Shown: one piece after another, positions 18,316 to 27,137 of the stretch
How the letters are laid out: each line of letters opens with the position of its first letter
How positions within the stretch are numbered: position 1 is the first letter of the stretch
Source: Kistimonas sp964291505
Lineage (GTDB): Bacteria; Pseudomonadota; Gammaproteobacteria; Pseudomonadales; Endozoicomonadaceae
Direction of reading: 5' to 3'
DNA length: 64,000 nt
NCBI GenBank assembly: GCA_964291505.2
Contig: OZ220216.1
Coordinates: forward strand, 744,001 to 808,000
Program-made: the position numbers and the translations under genes
The notes under the pieces: generated by a model
What the model saw: only the letters and a program-made list of their open reading frames with translations
Database searches by the model: none
Told to the model about the DNA's origin: nothing

Positions 18316-18348
18316 GCGTTACTCTCCTGATCACAGGTTCGCTCACAT

Positions 18349-18373
18349 CCGGTTCGCACTCCGTCCGAACCGG
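18349..18373 (-). promoter_or_regulatory. Hairpin between rpoN and hpf
   Basis: A perfect 8-bp stem (18349-18356 with 18366-18373) with a 9-nt loop and no T-tract. It lies between rpoN and hpf and may set the boundary of a processed transcript; the role is inferred. Confidence 0.35.
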
Positions 18374-18490
18374 GCTGACGGCTGTAGTGTACCATTGCTC
18401 AGGGGCGGTCGTCTTGGGTTTTTGCGACCTATTTACCGGAATTCGCGTATGCCCATACGTGGCGTTTCCGATCATTAGCCACAGCGTAGA

Positions 18491-19990
18491 CTACACCAGC
18501 CGTTTTCGTTCATTGGATGGCGGAATCAGGATGGATTCCCGGTACTTGGCAATGGTTCGCCGTGCGACCTGGATGCCCTGTTCCGCCAGTAATGCAGCGA
18601 TCTTGTTATCGCTAAGGGGTTTTCTTGGATTCTCTTGAGAGACCAGTTTCTTGATCAACGCACGAATAGCCGTAGAAGAACATTCTCCCCCGGAAGCTGT
18701 GCTCACATGGCTGGAGAAGAAATATTTCAGTTCAAAAATGCCCCGGGGCGTATGCATGTATTTCTGTGTGGTAACACGGGAGATGGTGGATTCATGCATC
18801 TCCACACTTTCGGCAATATCGTGCAACACCAGTGGTTTCATGGCTTCCTCACCATAGTCAAAGAAGCCTCGCTGGTAGTCGACAATGCGAGTGGCGACCT
18901 TAAGCAGGGTTTCGCTGCGGCTCTGCAGACTTTTAATAAACCAGCGGGCTTCCTGAAGCTGGTTTTTCAGGTAGGTATTGTCGCTGCTGTTGTCCGCCCG
19001 GCGGATCAGTGAGGAGTAGCCGGTATTGATGCGTAGCCGTGGCGATGCGTCAGGGTTCAGTTCAACAACCCATTCACCCTGCTTCTTGCTGACCAGTACG
19101 TCCGGAATGACATATTCTGCTTCACCGGTTTCAAGGCTGCTGCCGGGCTTCGGGTTCAGGGTCTGGATCAGTTCAATGGCGGCTTTCAGCTCGGGTTCCT
19201 TAAGCTTTGCCTTGCGCATGATGGTGGTGTAGTCGCGGCTACCCAGGCGATCAAGATGTTGATCAGCGACCTGTCTGGCGGCAGATAGCGCGGGTTCTTC
19301 CAGAACATCTGGACCGTTTAGCTGTATCAGCAGGCATTCACGGAGATCCCGGCAGGCTACGCCGATCGGGTCAAACTGCTGGATACGACGCAACATGACC
19401 TCGACTTCATCAAGCTCGAGCTCCAGCGCCGGATCCATACCCTCAAGGATATCTTCCAGTGAGCAGGTCAAATAACCGTCGTCGTTTATTGCGTCGATAA
19501 TCGCCATGCCGATCAGGCGGTCGGTGTCGCTCATCGGTGTCAGATTGAGCTGCCACTCAAGATGATCCTGCAGTGAGTCGGGGGCGCTGCTACGGCTGGT
19601 AAAGTCGTCGTCAGAGCGTTCGCCCTGGGAGCTGGATGAGGATTGGTATATGTCATCCCAGCCGCTGTCCACAGGCAGGTCCGTAGGAATCTGATCGCTC
19701 CACTCTTCCTGGGATTCCGATTCTTCAGAAGGTTTTTCTGTTTTTTCGCCCGCTGCAAAGTCGGTCAGGCCGGTTTCACTGCCAGCATCGCTGTCTTGCG
19801 TTGCTGCGTCATCGGCTGAACTGTTTTCAGGCGTGTTTTCTTCCTGTTCAAGCAGCGGATTGCTCTCAATGGCCTGCTGGATCTCCTGTTGCAGATCCAG
19901 CGTTGACAACTGCAGCAGCCTGATAGCCTGCTGCAGTTGAGGGGTCATGGTCAGTTGCTGGCCAATCTTGAGTTCCAGTGATGGCTTCAT
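18491..19990 (-). CDS. rpoN: RNA polymerase sigma-54 factor RpoN
   Basis: Sigma-54 directs RNA polymerase to -24/-12 promoters that need AAA+ activators (nitrogen, pili, motility). The 499-residue protein has the glutamine/leucine-rich region I (LKIGQQLTMTPQLQQAIRLL) at residues 6-25, an acidic region II (about 60-120), the core-binding region III, and the RpoN box ARRTIAKYRE near residue 475. Length is typical. It follows lptB by about 160 bp and precedes hpf, the classical arrangement. Confidence 0.98.
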   Translation of the reverse strand: MKPSLELKIGQQLTMTPQLQQAIRLLQLSTLDLQQEIQQAIESNPLLEQEENTPENSSADDAATQDSDAGSETGLTDFAAGEKTEKPSEESESQEEWSDQIPTDLPVDSGWDDIYQSSSSSQGERSDDDFTSRSSAPDSLQDHLEWQLNLTPMSDTDRLIGMAIIDAINDDGYLTCSLEDILEGMDPALELELDEVEVMLRRIQQFDPIGVACRDLRECLLIQLNGPDVLEEPALSAARQVADQHLDRLGSRDYTTIMRKAKLKEPELKAAIELIQTLNPKPGSSLETGEAEYVIPDVLVSKKQGEWVVELNPDASPRLRINTGYSSLIRRADNSSDNTYLKNQLQEARWFIKSLQSRSETLLKVATRIVDYQRGFFDYGEEAMKPLVLHDIAESVEMHESTISRVTTQKYMHTPRGIFELKYFFSSHVSTASGGECSSTAIRALIKKLVSQENPRKPLSDNKIAALLAEQGIQVARRTIAKYRESILIPPSNERKRLV

Positions 19991-20060
19991 GACTCTACCG
20001 GTCCTGGTTGCACTACATCTTATTCACGGTTGTCGTTTTTGCTCATCCCTGAGAGCTTGC

Positions 20061-20080
20061 CAGGTGCCTGTTTGCACCTG
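20061..20080 (-). promoter_or_regulatory. Hairpin between lptB and rpoN
   Basis: A perfect 7-bp stem (20061-20067 with 20074-20080) with a 6-nt loop and no T-tract in either direction. Possibly an mRNA processing or stability site between lptB and rpoN. Confidence 0.3.
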
Positions 20081-20151
20081 AGGCTATTCAGTCTGTTGCG
20101 ACAGTTATCGCTTTCGCGACGGTATAGTACATGGCTGGATCGGATTTTGCA

Positions 20152-20877
20152 TCAGATACGGAAGTGTTCTCCGAGATAGACGTCGCGAACCTTCTGGTTG
20201 GCCATGATAGTGTGGCTGTCACCTTCGGCGATAATGTGGCCTTCGCTGACAATATAGGCGTGTTCACAGATATCCAGCGTTTCGCGTACGTTGTGATCCG
20301 TGATCAGGACGCCAATGCCGCGATTCTTCAGATGCTGGATAATCTGCTTGATATCATTGACCGAGATAGGATCAACGCCGGCGAAGGGTTCATCCAGCAG
20401 GATGAAGGAGGGCTCGGTTGCTAGCGAACGGGCAATTTCAACCCGGCGTCGTTCACCACCGGACAGGCTCATGCCGGCACTGTCGCGGATATGCTGAATG
20501 TTAAACTCTGCCAGCAACTGTTCCTGCTTCTCCACACGCTGCGCCTTGGTCAGGTCCTTGCGGGTTTCAAGGATCGCCATCAGGTTATCCGCTACGCTGA
20601 GTTTTCGGAAAATAGAGGCTTCCTGTGGCAGGTATCCAATGCCCGCGCGGGCGCGGCCGTGCATGGGCAGGGGCGTGATGTCCTGGTTATCAATCCGGAT
20701 CTGGCCGCCATCGGCGTGTACCAGTCCGACAATCATATAAAAACAGGTCGTTTTGCCGGCGCCGTTGGGGCCGAGCAAGCCGACAATCTGCCCACTCTCA
20801 ATACTGACAGAGACATCCCTGACGACTTGACGGCCGCCGTACTGTTTTCTGAGGTTGCAGGCTTTAAGCTGAGACAT
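20152..20877 (-). CDS. lptB: LPS export ABC transporter ATPase LptB
   Basis: LptB is the cytoplasmic ATPase of LptB2FGC, which extracts LPS from the inner membrane. The 241-residue protein has Walker A GPNGAGKTT near residue 36, the signature LSGGERRRVEIAR near 137, Walker B FILLDEPFAGVDP near 156, and an H-loop histidine in LITDHNVRE near 194. It is encoded downstream of lptC-lptA in the same direction, after an 84-bp gap. Confidence 0.97.
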   Translation of the reverse strand: MSQLKACNLRKQYGGRQVVRDVSVSIESGQIVGLLGPNGAGKTTCFYMIVGLVHADGGQIRIDNQDITPLPMHGRARAGIGYLPQEASIFRKLSVADNLMAILETRKDLTKAQRVEKQEQLLAEFNIQHIRDSAGMSLSGGERRRVEIARSLATEPSFILLDEPFAGVDPISVNDIKQIIQHLKNRGIGVLITDHNVRETLDICEHAYIVSEGHIIAEGDSHTIMANQKVRDVYLGEHFRI

Positions 20878-20961
20878 GCTGTCGTTTAACCGCTGTACAT
20901 CGAAACTCGTTGGAACGGTGATGGCCGCAATATGAAGCCGCCATCCCTGGAAAGGGTCGGT

Positions 20962-21471
20962 TTACTGGCGAGGCTGGATGACCATCTCGACCCGTTTGCC
21001 CTGGTTGGCGCCATCAGCCTTTGCGTTGACGACCTGGGCTTGTTTGTCATACTCGATCATGTCACCGGTAAAGGTGTCGCCTTTTTGCTCAAGACGGGCC
21101 TGCTTGATCAGCTCGACCTTTTCATGATCCAGGTAATACTTGATGGTTTTGCCCCAGGCTTTGAGGAGGCCTTTCTCACTATCTTGTTCTTCTTCAAAGT
21201 AGGCCTTTTTCTTCTTGCCTTCAGAGACGACTTTCTGAATCTGGCGATCCTTTGAATAGATGGTGACAATGTCCCCGGTCAATTTGGTGGTGCCCTGGGT
21301 CATGATGACATTGCCACGGTAGATGGAAATGCCTTGTTTGTCGTCTATGTCGGCGGAGTCCGAGGAGATATGGATCGGTTTTTCCCGATCGCTGGGCAAG
21401 GCCTGTGCAGAAGTTGCACCAAACAGTGCCATGGCGGTAATAAGTGAAAGTGTGAGTTTAGCGTGATTCAT
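20962..21471 (-). CDS. lptA: Periplasmic LPS-bridge protein LptA
   Basis: LptA polymerises into the periplasmic beta-jellyroll bridge that carries LPS to LptDE. The 169-residue precursor has a signal peptide (about residues 1-24, cleaved after AQA) and the OstA/LptA domain (PIHISSDSADIDDKQGISIY...GNVIMTQGTTKL). The start overlaps the lptC end by 14 bp, which suggests coupling. Confidence 0.95.
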   Translation of the reverse strand: MNHAKLTLSLITAMALFGATSAQALPSDREKPIHISSDSADIDDKQGISIYRGNVIMTQGTTKLTGDIVTIYSKDRQIQKVVSEGKKKKAYFEEEQDSEKGLLKAWGKTIKYYLDHEKVELIKQARLEQKGDTFTGDMIEYDKQAQVVNAKADGANQGKRVEMVIQPRQ

Positions 21472-22027
21472 GTACGCCCCTGACCCTGGACTTCAACTGG
21501 ATAAAATCCCGTTTATAAAACGCTTTCATACCATTGGCTTTCATCACCCCGCTGGGGCTGATGATGGTGACAGGCCGGTTGGTATCGGCAAAATCTTGAC
21601 CAGAGTATATGGTCAGAAAGTCTGTGTCCATGCGCAGCTTTTGGGTGTCACCCTCCATCTGGGTCATGACAACGTTATTCTTCAGTTCTACCGTTTCCCC
21701 ATCGGGCAGGATGCGGCCGGTATCCGCGACGGTGTGCCAGGGAGACGCGTTTTCGCTGTAGCTCCAGAGATCCGGGCTGGCCAGTAGTGTGATTTCATTG
21801 TGTGGGAAGTGGCTGATGCTGTCAGCCGTCAGGTCCGATTTCATTTGTCCTTTCTCATCAAATTCGCGGATATGCGCATTGTAGGAAAAGAAGTCCGGCA
21901 CCTTGATCTCGGTGGTGGCCTCGGCTGGCTGGCGGGAAACCTTGAGGTCGGTTTCGTAGGCCCAGTAACCCATGCCGACCGCGAGGACGACAATGGCGGC
22001 TATCAATAGAATCTGGCGTAGTGGCAT
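21458..22027 (-). CDS. lptC: LPS export protein LptC
   Basis: LptC is a bitopic inner-membrane protein that passes LPS from LptB2FG to LptA. The 189-residue product has one membrane helix at about residues 5-24 and a periplasmic jellyroll domain with the typical motif ESDL/KSDLTADSISHFP near 60 and TIYS near 138. It is encoded between kdsC and lptA. Confidence 0.92.
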   Translation of the reverse strand: MPLRQILLIAAIVVLAVGMGYWAYETDLKVSRQPAEATTEIKVPDFFSYNAHIREFDEKGQMKSDLTADSISHFPHNEITLLASPDLWSYSENASPWHTVADTGRILPDGETVELKNNVVMTQMEGDTQKLRMDTDFLTIYSGQDFADTNRPVTIISPSGVMKANGMKAFYKRDFIQLKSRVRGVHESR

Positions 22028-22066
22028 ATAACGTCCTTAACCCGCAGGCAATGTATCCCTGATGAT

Positions 22067-22591
22067 TCAGAGATACGCGGCCTGTGCAGCTTCCAGGGTG
22101 CCCTGGGCCGTCATAATCAGCTCACAGAATTCCCGTGCAGCGCCACGGCCACCTTTCAGTTGGGTGACGCCGTCAGCATGTTGCTTGACGAAATCGTGGG
22201 CATTGGCAACCGCCATGCCCAGTCCGGCCCGGCGGATCGCTGCCAGGTCTGGCAGGTCGTCGCCCAGGTAAGCGACCTGCTCAAAGGACAGGCCAAGCTC
22301 TTCCAGTATGCCGGTCAGAACGGTGAGTTTGTCTTCACGACCCTGTACAAGGTGAGCAATCCCAAGATCACGGGCACGCTTTTCCACCAGTGGCGAGCTG
22401 CGACCGGTAATAATGGCTGTTTCAACACCGCTGTTTTGCAGCAGCTTGATGCCTAGGCCGTCGAGGATGTTGAAAGCCTTGATTTCTTCACCGTCAGACG
22501 TGAAATAAAGGCGGCCATCGGACAACACGCCGTCCACATCAAAAACGGCCAGCTTTACGTTGCGTGCTTTTTCGTGCAGTGCGGCATTCAT
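22067..22591 (-). CDS. kdsC: 3-deoxy-D-manno-octulosonate 8-phosphate phosphatase KdsC
   Basis: KdsC dephosphorylates Kdo-8-phosphate to Kdo for lipid A core synthesis. The 174-residue HAD phosphatase has the nucleophile motif DVDGVLSDG near residue 18 (first Asp is the nucleophile), ITGRSS near 60 and GDDLPDLAA near 110. It is a cap-less C0-type HAD of usual length. Its ATG directly follows the kdsD stop, so the two are translationally linked. Confidence 0.96.
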   Translation of the reverse strand: MNAALHEKARNVKLAVFDVDGVLSDGRLYFTSDGEEIKAFNILDGLGIKLLQNSGVETAIITGRSSPLVEKRARDLGIAHLVQGREDKLTVLTGILEELGLSFEQVAYLGDDLPDLAAIRRAGLGMAVANAHDFVKQHADGVTQLKGGRGAAREFCELIMTAQGTLEAAQAAYL

Positions 22592-23623
22592 TCAGACAAC
22601 TCCGGCCTTGAGCAGGTCATGCATATTAATAGCGCCAATGGCGTGATTGTCTTCATTCACGCAAATGAGGGCGTTGATTTTGTATTCATCCATGATATGC
22701 AGAGCTTCGGCTGCAAGGATATTGTCCCGAACGGTTTTGCAGTTGCGGGTCATAACATCATCAATCACGCTGTTGCGTGGGTCGATGTTCTGATCCAGTG
22801 TCCGGCGCAGGTCGCCATCAGTGAATACGCCGGTGACTTGCTGCTTGTCATCGCAGACTGCGGTAATCCCCAGGCCTTTGCCGGTAATTTCCAATAGTGC
22901 CTGACCGAGGGGGGTTCCTTCCCTGACCATGGGGATGCGGTCGCCGGTGTGCATGATGTCGGAGACTTTCAGCAGCAGGCGGCGGCCCAGGCTGCCACCG
23001 GGATGGGAAAATGCAAAGTCTTCAGCGGTGAAACCGCGGGCTTCCAGCAGGGAGATTGCCAGGGCATCGCCCATGACCAGTGTCGCGGTGGTGCTGGAGG
23101 TGGGAGCCAAATCCAGGGGGCAGGCTTCCTTTTCGACGCTGACGTCCAGGTGGACATCAGATGCGCGTGCCAGCGTGGAGTTATTGTTGCCTGTCATGCT
23201 GATCAATGGAATGCCCAGTCGCTTCAGCAGTGGGATCAGGGTAACAACTTCGCTGGTATTGCCGGAGTTGGACAGGGCCAGCACGATGTCATTGCCGGTG
23301 ATCATGCCCATGTCGCCGTGACTGGCTTCTGCTGGGTGCACAAAGAAGGAAGGGGTGCCGGTGCTGGCCAGGGTGGCGGCAATTTTGCGGCCGATATGAC
23401 CAGACTTGCCCATGCCTACCACAATGACACGGCCAGTACAGGCCAGCATGTGCTGACAGGCATCGGCAAAATGGTTGTCGATACGGTTGTGCAGGGCGTC
23501 GACCGCCTTGCGTTCAAGATCTACAGTGCGTCGGCCTGACGCGATAAAAGCTTCCGGATTGGTCATTGCAGCTCGGTCAGATAATGATTCAGTGGTCGCT
23601 GTGATGTCTGGGTGCGTGTCCAT
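22592..23623 (-). CDS. kdsD: Arabinose-5-phosphate isomerase KdsD
   Basis: KdsD interconverts ribulose 5-phosphate and arabinose 5-phosphate, the first step to Kdo. The 343-residue protein has an N-terminal SIS sugar-isomerase domain (MGKSGHIGRKIAATLASTGT near residue 70, HPAEASHGDMG near 98) and two C-terminal CBS domains (from about 215 and 285). It is slightly longer than the E. coli enzyme at the N-terminus, so the start could be internal (Met20). It sits between yrbG and kdsC in the kds-lpt operon. Confidence 0.95.
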   Translation of the reverse strand: MDTHPDITATTESLSDRAAMTNPEAFIASGRRTVDLERKAVDALHNRIDNHFADACQHMLACTGRVIVVGMGKSGHIGRKIAATLASTGTPSFFVHPAEASHGDMGMITGNDIVLALSNSGNTSEVVTLIPLLKRLGIPLISMTGNNNSTLARASDVHLDVSVEKEACPLDLAPTSSTTATLVMGDALAISLLEARGFTAEDFAFSHPGGSLGRRLLLKVSDIMHTGDRIPMVREGTPLGQALLEITGKGLGITAVCDDKQQVTGVFTDGDLRRTLDQNIDPRNSVIDDVMTRNCKTVRDNILAAEALHIMDEYKINALICVNEDNHAIGAINMHDLLKAGVV

Positions 23624-23629
23624 AGCGTA

Positions 23630-24595
23630 TCAGCTCTGAAGATACAGCAGCAGGGTATAGCCTAGATAGCAGACTGCCAAGAGTATGCCCGCGCCCCGTC
23701 CGATTCTCTGGCGTTTGCGACCGGCCAGTGCCAAGATCAATAGCAGCGCCGTGATAGCCGTCATGGCTGGCACGTCACGCTGGAATGCGGCCGGATCAAT
23801 AGTAGCCGGTGCAACGATTCCGGGCACCGCCATGACGGCCAGCAGGTTGAAAATGTTGGAGCCTACAATATTTCCCAGCGCAATGTCATGGTGTTTTTTC
23901 AGAGCGCTGACTACGGAGGCGGCCAGTTCCGGCAGGCTGGTGCCGATGGCAACAATGGTCAGACCGATGACCAGTTCACTGATGCCCAGTGCCCGGGCGA
24001 TTTCCGTTGCTCCCCAGACCAGCAGGCGAGAGCTGGCTACCATCACCAGTAGTCCAACGATCAGCAGGACGGTGGCTTTTGCCTGGCTGATGTTGGGCAG
24101 TTCTTCTTCGGTTTCCTGGCCGGCAGTGGTTTGCAGTTGGCTGTCGGGCTGGCGTTGCCAGCGGTAGATCAGGTAAAGCGTAAGAATCAGCCCGCTGATC
24201 AGCAGTATGCCGTCCAGTCGGCCAAGCTGGTTGTCGATCAGCAGCAGGCCAGCCAGAACTGTGACAATCATCAGCAGGGGAATTTCACGGCGAACAACAT
24301 CACTCTTGACGGGCAGAGGTGCAACGATAGCTGTAATACCCAGCACCAGACCTATGTTGGCAATGTTGGAACCGACAGCGTTGCCAACCGCAAGATTGCC
24401 ATAACCGGACATGGCCGCCATCAGGGAAACCAGGATCTCCGGGGCAGAGGTGCCGATGGATACTATGGTCAGACCGATCAGCATGGGTGACATGCCAAAG
24501 TTTCGGGCGGTGCCGGCTGCGCCGTTGACAAACTGGTCGGCGCTCCACATCAGGGCGATAAATCCGGCAAGGATGGCGCCAGTAGCGAGAAGCAT
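23630..24595 (-). CDS. yrbG: Calcium/sodium antiporter, YrbG family
   Basis: A CaCA-superfamily cation exchanger of the inner membrane. The 321-residue protein has about ten membrane segments arranged as two inverted halves, each with the ion-binding alpha repeat: SIGTSAPEILVS near residue 46 and AIGTSLPELAAS near 213. Charged residues in these repeats bind the cation. It heads the yrbG-kdsD-kdsC-lptC-lptA-lptB unit. A 12-bp perfect palindrome lies 3 bp upstream of the start codon. Confidence 0.93.
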   Translation of the reverse strand: MLLATGAILAGFIALMWSADQFVNGAAGTARNFGMSPMLIGLTIVSIGTSAPEILVSLMAAMSGYGNLAVGNAVGSNIANIGLVLGITAIVAPLPVKSDVVRREIPLLMIVTVLAGLLLIDNQLGRLDGILLISGLILTLYLIYRWQRQPDSQLQTTAGQETEEELPNISQAKATVLLIVGLLVMVASSRLLVWGATEIARALGISELVIGLTIVAIGTSLPELAASVVSALKKHHDIALGNIVGSNIFNLLAVMAVPGIVAPATIDPAAFQRDVPAMTAITALLLILALAGRKRQRIGRGAGILLAVCYLGYTLLLYLQS

Positions 24596-24997
24596 GGTGT
24601 TTACGTAAACCTGTCTGCTTAAAAGCGGTGGATTGTATCCGTAAACACGCGGTCTGGCACTCTGAACCAGCGAAAAAACCGTAACCTTTTGACTTGTTCA
24701 GGTTTTGTTAAGGAAGCTTTGCGTAGGATAAATGGCAGGAAATATTCAGATGATCAGCATCGTTCATGGGAGACTTATGTCATAGTGTGAACGGTGTTAC
24801 ACTTTGGCGACAGGATAATGGTTGTCATACGCTGTTGCCTTGAAATAGCAAGCTGTCATTGCCTGTTGTGTGATCTTGTAGCCTTAACTGGCTGAATCCC
24901 AGATTGTACTGAATCGCCGTGAGCGTCTTTATCGCACGCGGTTGGGTATGGATTGTTTCGCGTTAACCGATTCCTGGATGGAAGGTGCTTTTGCTCG
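24596..24997. other. 402-bp divergent intergenic region between yrbG and mlaF
   Basis: No gene is visible. It should hold the promoters of the kds-lpt and mla-murA operons. Two symmetric sites stand out: the palindrome GTTTACGTAAAC at 24599-24610, next to the yrbG start, and a CRP-like site at 24786-24801. A TTGACT at about 24689 is a possible -35 element, without a convincing -10. Confidence 0.6.
24786..24801. promoter_or_regulatory. Candidate CRP/Vfr-type binding site
   Basis: TGTGA-N6-TTACA matches the CRP consensus TGTGA-N6-TCACA in nine of ten fixed positions. It lies about 210 bp upstream of the mlaF start and 190 bp upstream of yrbG. Whether the regulator is present in this organism is unknown. 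Confidence 0.35.
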
Positions 24998-25807
24998 ATG
25001 AGTGCACTGTCGGACAATTTTGTTGAAATTCGCGGGCTGACCTTTCTGCGTGGCGAACGAGTGATCTTCGACAACGTGGATATGGATATTCCCAGGGGTA
25101 AAATCACTGCGGTGATGGGGCCCAGCGGCACGGGTAAAACAACCCTGCTGCGCCTTATTGGTGCCCAGTTGAAGCCTGATGCCGGTACTATCCGTGTTGA
25201 TGGCCATGATCTGTTTGCCCAGGATCGGGAGCGCTTGTTCCAGCTGCGTCGCCGTATGGGGATGCTGTTCCAGAGCGGCGCGCTGTTCACGGACCTGAGC
25301 GTCTTTGAAAATGTTGCCTTTCCGCTGCGAGTACATACCAACCTGCCAGACCGCATGATTCGCGATATTGTCCTGATGAAATTGCAGGCAGTGGGGTTGC
25401 GCGGTGCATCTCAGCTTATGCCCAGTGAATTGTCTGGAGGCATGGCGCGCCGTGTGGCTCTCGCTCGTGCGATTGCGCTGGATCCCGGCATGATGATGTA
25501 CGACGAACCTTTCGTCGGGCAGGATCCCATTGCCATGGGTGTGCTGGTCAAGCTGGTCAGGATGCTCAATGATTCCCTCAACATGACGACGATCGTCGTG
25601 TCGCATGACCTGACGGAAACCGCCAGCATTGCCGATTATCTCTATCTGTTCGCCGATGGCCACGTCATTGGTCAGGGCTCGCCGGAAGAAATGATGAATT
25701 CAAATGACCCTGATATCCGGCAGTTTATGAATGGCCTGCCTGACGGTCCGGTGCCGTTCCATTATCCCGGTGAGGACTATCTCACTGAATTGCTGGAGGA
25801 GGGGTAA
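24998..25807 (+). CDS. mlaF: Phospholipid ABC transporter ATPase MlaF
   Basis: MlaF is the ATPase of MlaFEDB, which with MlaC and MlaA maintains outer-membrane lipid asymmetry. The 269-residue protein has Walker A GPSGTGKTT near residue 38, signature LSGGMARRVALAR near 142 and Walker B MMMYDEPFVGQDP near 162. I chose the ATG at 24998 (MSALSDNF), preceded by GGAAGGTG about 10 nt upstream; the open frame further upstream is not family-like. The stop overlaps the mlaE start by one base. Confidence 0.96.
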   Translation: MSALSDNFVEIRGLTFLRGERVIFDNVDMDIPRGKITAVMGPSGTGKTTLLRLIGAQLKPDAGTIRVDGHDLFAQDRERLFQLRRRMGMLFQSGALFTDLSVFENVAFPLRVHTNLPDRMIRDIVLMKLQAVGLRGASQLMPSELSGGMARRVALARAIALDPGMMMYDEPFVGQDPIAMGVLVKLVRMLNDSLNMTTIVVSHDLTETASIADYLYLFADGHVIGQGSPEEMMNSNDPDIRQFMNGLPDGPVPFHYPGEDYLTELLEEG

Positions 25808-26598
25808 TGACGGGCTTTGTCGATAGTCTGGTCAGGATCGGTCGCCTTGGTCTCACTCGCATTCAGGCGATTGGCCGCGCCGGCATGATCCTGTTTCATG
25901 CCATCTTGGGGCGTTCCCGCCACGGTTCTATGTTCCCGTTGCTTATTAAGCAACTGTATTCCGTGGGTGTTCTGTCTCTGGTCATCATTATCGTATCCGG
26001 TTTTTTCATCGGCATGGTGCTGGGGCTGCAAGGGTACAACATCCTGGTGCGTTACGGTTCTGAGCAGGCGGTCGGTCAGCTGGTGGCGCTGAGTCTGGTG
26101 CGTGAGCTGGGACCGGTGGTGACCGGGTTGCTGTTTGCTGGCCGGGCGGGCTCTGCGTTGACAGCGGAAATCGGGCTCATGAAGGCCACGGAACAATTGT
26201 CGAGCATGGAGATGATTGGTGTTGATCCGCTCAAGCGGATTATCGCACCGCGGTTCTGGGCCGGTTTTATCAGTATGCCGCTGCTGGCCGCCATTTTTTC
26301 CATGGTCGGTATTCTGGGTGGCGCCATGGTGGGGGTTGACTGGCTCGGTATCTATGAAGGCTCATTCTGGGCCAACATGCAGCAGGCCGTTGATTTTCGC
26401 AATGATGTGATTGATGGAATGATCAAAAGTCTGGTGTTTGGTTTTGTCGTGACCTGGATTGCCGTATTCCAGGGCTATGACACCGTGCCGACATCAGAAG
26501 GTATCAGTCGGGCAACGACCCGCACGGTGGTTTATGCCTCCCTGGCTGTTCTGGGGCTTGACTTTATATTGACTGCCGTAATGTTTGGAGACCTGTAA
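25807..26598 (+). CDS. mlaE: Phospholipid ABC transporter permease MlaE
   Basis: MlaE is the membrane permease of the Mla complex. The 263-residue protein has an amphipathic N-terminal helix and five membrane segments, with the family motif GLQGYNILVRYGSEQAVG near residue 75 and the coupling-helix region ELGPVVTGLLFAGRAGSA near 100, where E98-A117 holds the conserved EIG/ EL contact with MlaF. It overlaps mlaF by one base and precedes mlaD by 3 bp. Confidence 0.96.
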   Translation: MTGFVDSLVRIGRLGLTRIQAIGRAGMILFHAILGRSRHGSMFPLLIKQLYSVGVLSLVIIIVSGFFIGMVLGLQGYNILVRYGSEQAVGQLVALSLVRELGPVVTGLLFAGRAGSALTAEIGLMKATEQLSSMEMIGVDPLKRIIAPRFWAGFISMPLLAAIFSMVGILGGAMVGVDWLGIYEGSFWANMQQAVDFRNDVIDGMIKSLVFGFVVTWIAVFQGYDTVPTSEGISRATTRTVVYASLAVLGLDFILTAVMFGDL

Positions 26599-26601
26599 GC
26601 G

Positions 26602-27087
26602 ATGCGGATGCGAACGATAGAAATTGGTGTCGGCGCCTTTATTCTGGCGGGCGTGTTTGCGCTTGTCCTGCTGGCGCTGAAAGTCAGCGGCCTGTCCCTG
26701 AGTGGCAACTCACAGGCATATGAACTGTATGCGGAATTCGATAATGTCGGTTCCCTAACGCATCGGGCCAAAGTGGCCATGGCCGGGGTGACGATTGGTC
26801 GCGTGGTGGGTATCGAGCTGAACAAGAAAACCTATATGGCGCGGGTCACCATGGCTATCGACAGTGATGTTGATAATATTCCCATTGATAGTACGGCGGC
26901 TATCGAGACGGCAGGTCTTTTGGGTGAGAAGTACATCGGTATCAGTATTGGTGGCGCAGCAGAATACCTGCAGCCGGGTGAGTTGTTTGATGATACCCAG
27001 TCCGCCATCGTGCTTGAAGACTTGATTGGCAAGTTCATGCTGGGAGCCGTTGGCAAGGATGATACTGCCAGCGACGATGCGTTTTGA
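26602..27087 (+). CDS. mlaD: Phospholipid transport MCE protein MlaD
   Basis: MlaD forms the hexameric MCE ring that channels lipids between MlaFE and MlaC. The 161-residue protein has one N-terminal membrane helix (about 6-28) and a single MCE domain (about 38-118, with GSLTHRAKVAMAGVTIGRV and GLLGEKYIGIS). Length is slightly below that of E. coli MlaD (183), as in pseudomonads. Confidence 0.95.
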   Translation: MRMRTIEIGVGAFILAGVFALVLLALKVSGLSLSGNSQAYELYAEFDNVGSLTHRAKVAMAGVTIGRVVGIELNKKTYMARVTMAIDSDVDNIPIDSTAAIETAGLLGEKYIGISIGGAAEYLQPGELFDDTQSAIVLEDLIGKFMLGAVGKDDTASDDAF

Positions 27088-27137
27088 CAGAATGACGATA
27101 GACTTAAATTAACGCGTGATCTGAACGGTTGCCAACC

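Noticed and set aside
22949..23539. 196-codon frame antisense to kdsD
   Set aside because: Fully inside the conserved kdsD gene, Gly/Gln-rich low-complexity translation, no start signal.
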